Source: Labilibaculum euxinicum
Lineage (GTDB): Bacteria > Bacteroidota > Bacteroidia > Bacteroidales > Marinifilaceae
Direction: 5' to 3'
DNA: 64,000 nucleotides
Assembly: GCF_009795715.1 (NCBI RefSeq)
Contig: NZ_WTCR01000005.1
Location: 310,001-374,000, forward strand
The stretch's first letter is position 1. Each line of letters opens with the position of its first letter. The notes beneath the pieces were generated by a model, which had not been told where the DNA came from, did not search any database, and saw only the letters and a list, made by a program, of their open reading frames with translations. Of the stretch, positions 63,519 to 64,000 are shown in pieces. Position numbers and translations under genes: made by a program.

Positions 63519-64000
63519 TTATAAATTATCTAAAGCTTCACCTATCCAGCCTTTTAACTTTTCGATATTTTCAATTCCTACCGATAATCGAATAACGCCA
63601 GGCAAGGGATATTTTGCCCCCCAAACAGGTTCTACAGGTAATAAAATAGTATCTACTTCACCCAATGTTGGTACCAATGGAATTGTATCTTCCAAAGCTG
63701 CGATAAAGCGATTGCATTTCTCTCTTTTGTCCTCATCGGAAATTCCTTTGATATCGAAAGTTAACATGCCGCCAAAACCTTTATCGCCAAACAAAACCAC
63801 AGCTTCTTTTCGGGTTGGATGAGATTCCAGTCCTGGATACAAAACCTCTCCTATTTTTGGATGATTTTCTAAATATTCAGCCAATTCCATTGCATTTTCG
63901 CAATGCTTCCGGAAACGCAATTCGAAACTTTTTACCTGCGTTCCCAACCGGTAAGCATCATCCGGACTTAAGAAATGACCTGCCCATTTTCGGTATTCAA
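63519..64000 (-). CDS. Cys/Met-metabolism PLP-dependent enzyme (C-terminal part; start beyond window)
   Basis: The frame is open from the right edge (EYRKWAGHFLSPDDAYRLGTQVKSF) to TAA at 63519, giving the last 160 residues of a cystathionine gamma-synthase / methionine gamma-lyase-type enzyme. Recognisable features are the C-terminal domain start SPDDAYRLGTQVKSFELR, the phosphate-binding Arg region GVIRLSVGIENIEKLKGW, and an unusual LPVEPVWGAKYPLPG in place of the THA..P motif of classical members. The PLP lysine is outside the window, so the exact reaction (gamma-synthase, gamma-lyase or O-acylhomoserine sulfhydrylase) cannot be decided. Two fragments of its 3' end lie to the left. Confidence 0.85.
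   Translation of the reverse strand, partial: EYRKWAGHFLSPDDAYRLGTQVKSFELRFRKHCENAMELAEYLENHPKIGEVLYPGLESHPTRKEAVVLFGDKGFGGMLTFDIKGISDEDKREKCNRFIAALEDTIPLVPTLGEVDTILLPVEPVWGAKYPLPGVIRLSVGIENIEKLKGWIGEALDNL

Overview
The window is a 64 kb stretch of chromosome from a low-GC member of the Bacteroidota. The best fit is class Bacteroidia, perhaps a marine Marinilabiliales-type lineage; that finer placement is inference. The evidence for the phylum is the gene order purH-mreBCD-mrdA-rodA, tig-clpP-clpX and kdsD-tatC-lptB, family members typical of the phylum (DUF5686 and DUF4369 proteins, the long LysRS), weak Shine-Dalgarno signals, and the promoter element TAnnTTTG in front of many genes. There is one tRNA, no rRNA, no CRISPR array and no recognisable transposase or integrase.

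Layout. 1-3.2 kb: lipA-lipB-recJ (minus strand, recJ cut by the window edge). 3.6-8.1 kb: lysS, gpsA, pgi. 8.1-12.6 kb: a small membrane protein, a membrane hybrid histidine kinase whose receiver lacks switch residues, and a COG2403-type P-loop protein. 12.9-20.8 kb: acpH converging on and overlapping the cell-shape operon purH-mreB-mreC-mreD-mrdA-rodA. 21-25.7 kb: rsmA-mgtE, then a two-gene unit of a polytopic flippase-like protein and a GNAT-fold acyltransferase. 25.7-33.7 kb: recQ, kdsD, tatC, a DUF5686 outer-membrane protein, lptB and tRNA-Leu(TAG). 33.7-37.2 kb: trigger factor, ClpP and ClpX. 37.2-42 kb: nucleotide metabolism (lipoprotein, folA, thyA, a nucleoside-gate protein, nupG-like permease). 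42-49.8 kb: bifunctional nuclease, rplU-rpmA, serS, a TPR protein, DUF4286, EamA, ruvC, HIT and greA. 50-58.6 kb: small envelope proteins, membrane pyrophosphatase, ribF, a TlpA-like lipoprotein without redox cysteines, lpxH and rmuC.

The last 5.5 kb (58.6-64 kb) is different and looks accessory. Two degenerate copies of the 3' end of a Cys/Met-metabolism PLP-enzyme gene lie at 60.0 and 62.3 kb, and the real gene runs off the right edge at 63.5-64 kb. Small cargo genes lie between the copies: a YafY/WYL regulator, a GyrI-like protein and a DUF1801 protein in one interval, and a SAM methyltransferase in the other. Each displaced tail ends next to one arm or both arms of a palindrome of the GGTCACGA / GGGACACGCC type, and similar palindromes recur from 58.6 kb onward. 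Beside the outermost tail lies a phased array of about seven degenerate CAACAGGA repeats with a 20-21 bp period. No integrase is visible, so how this arrangement arose is open. It is the least explained part of the window.

The rest is mostly core housekeeping: lipoylation, translation, cell-wall elongation, envelope biogenesis, proteolysis, recombination and nucleotide supply. Transcription units are generally short and bounded by clear hairpin terminators.
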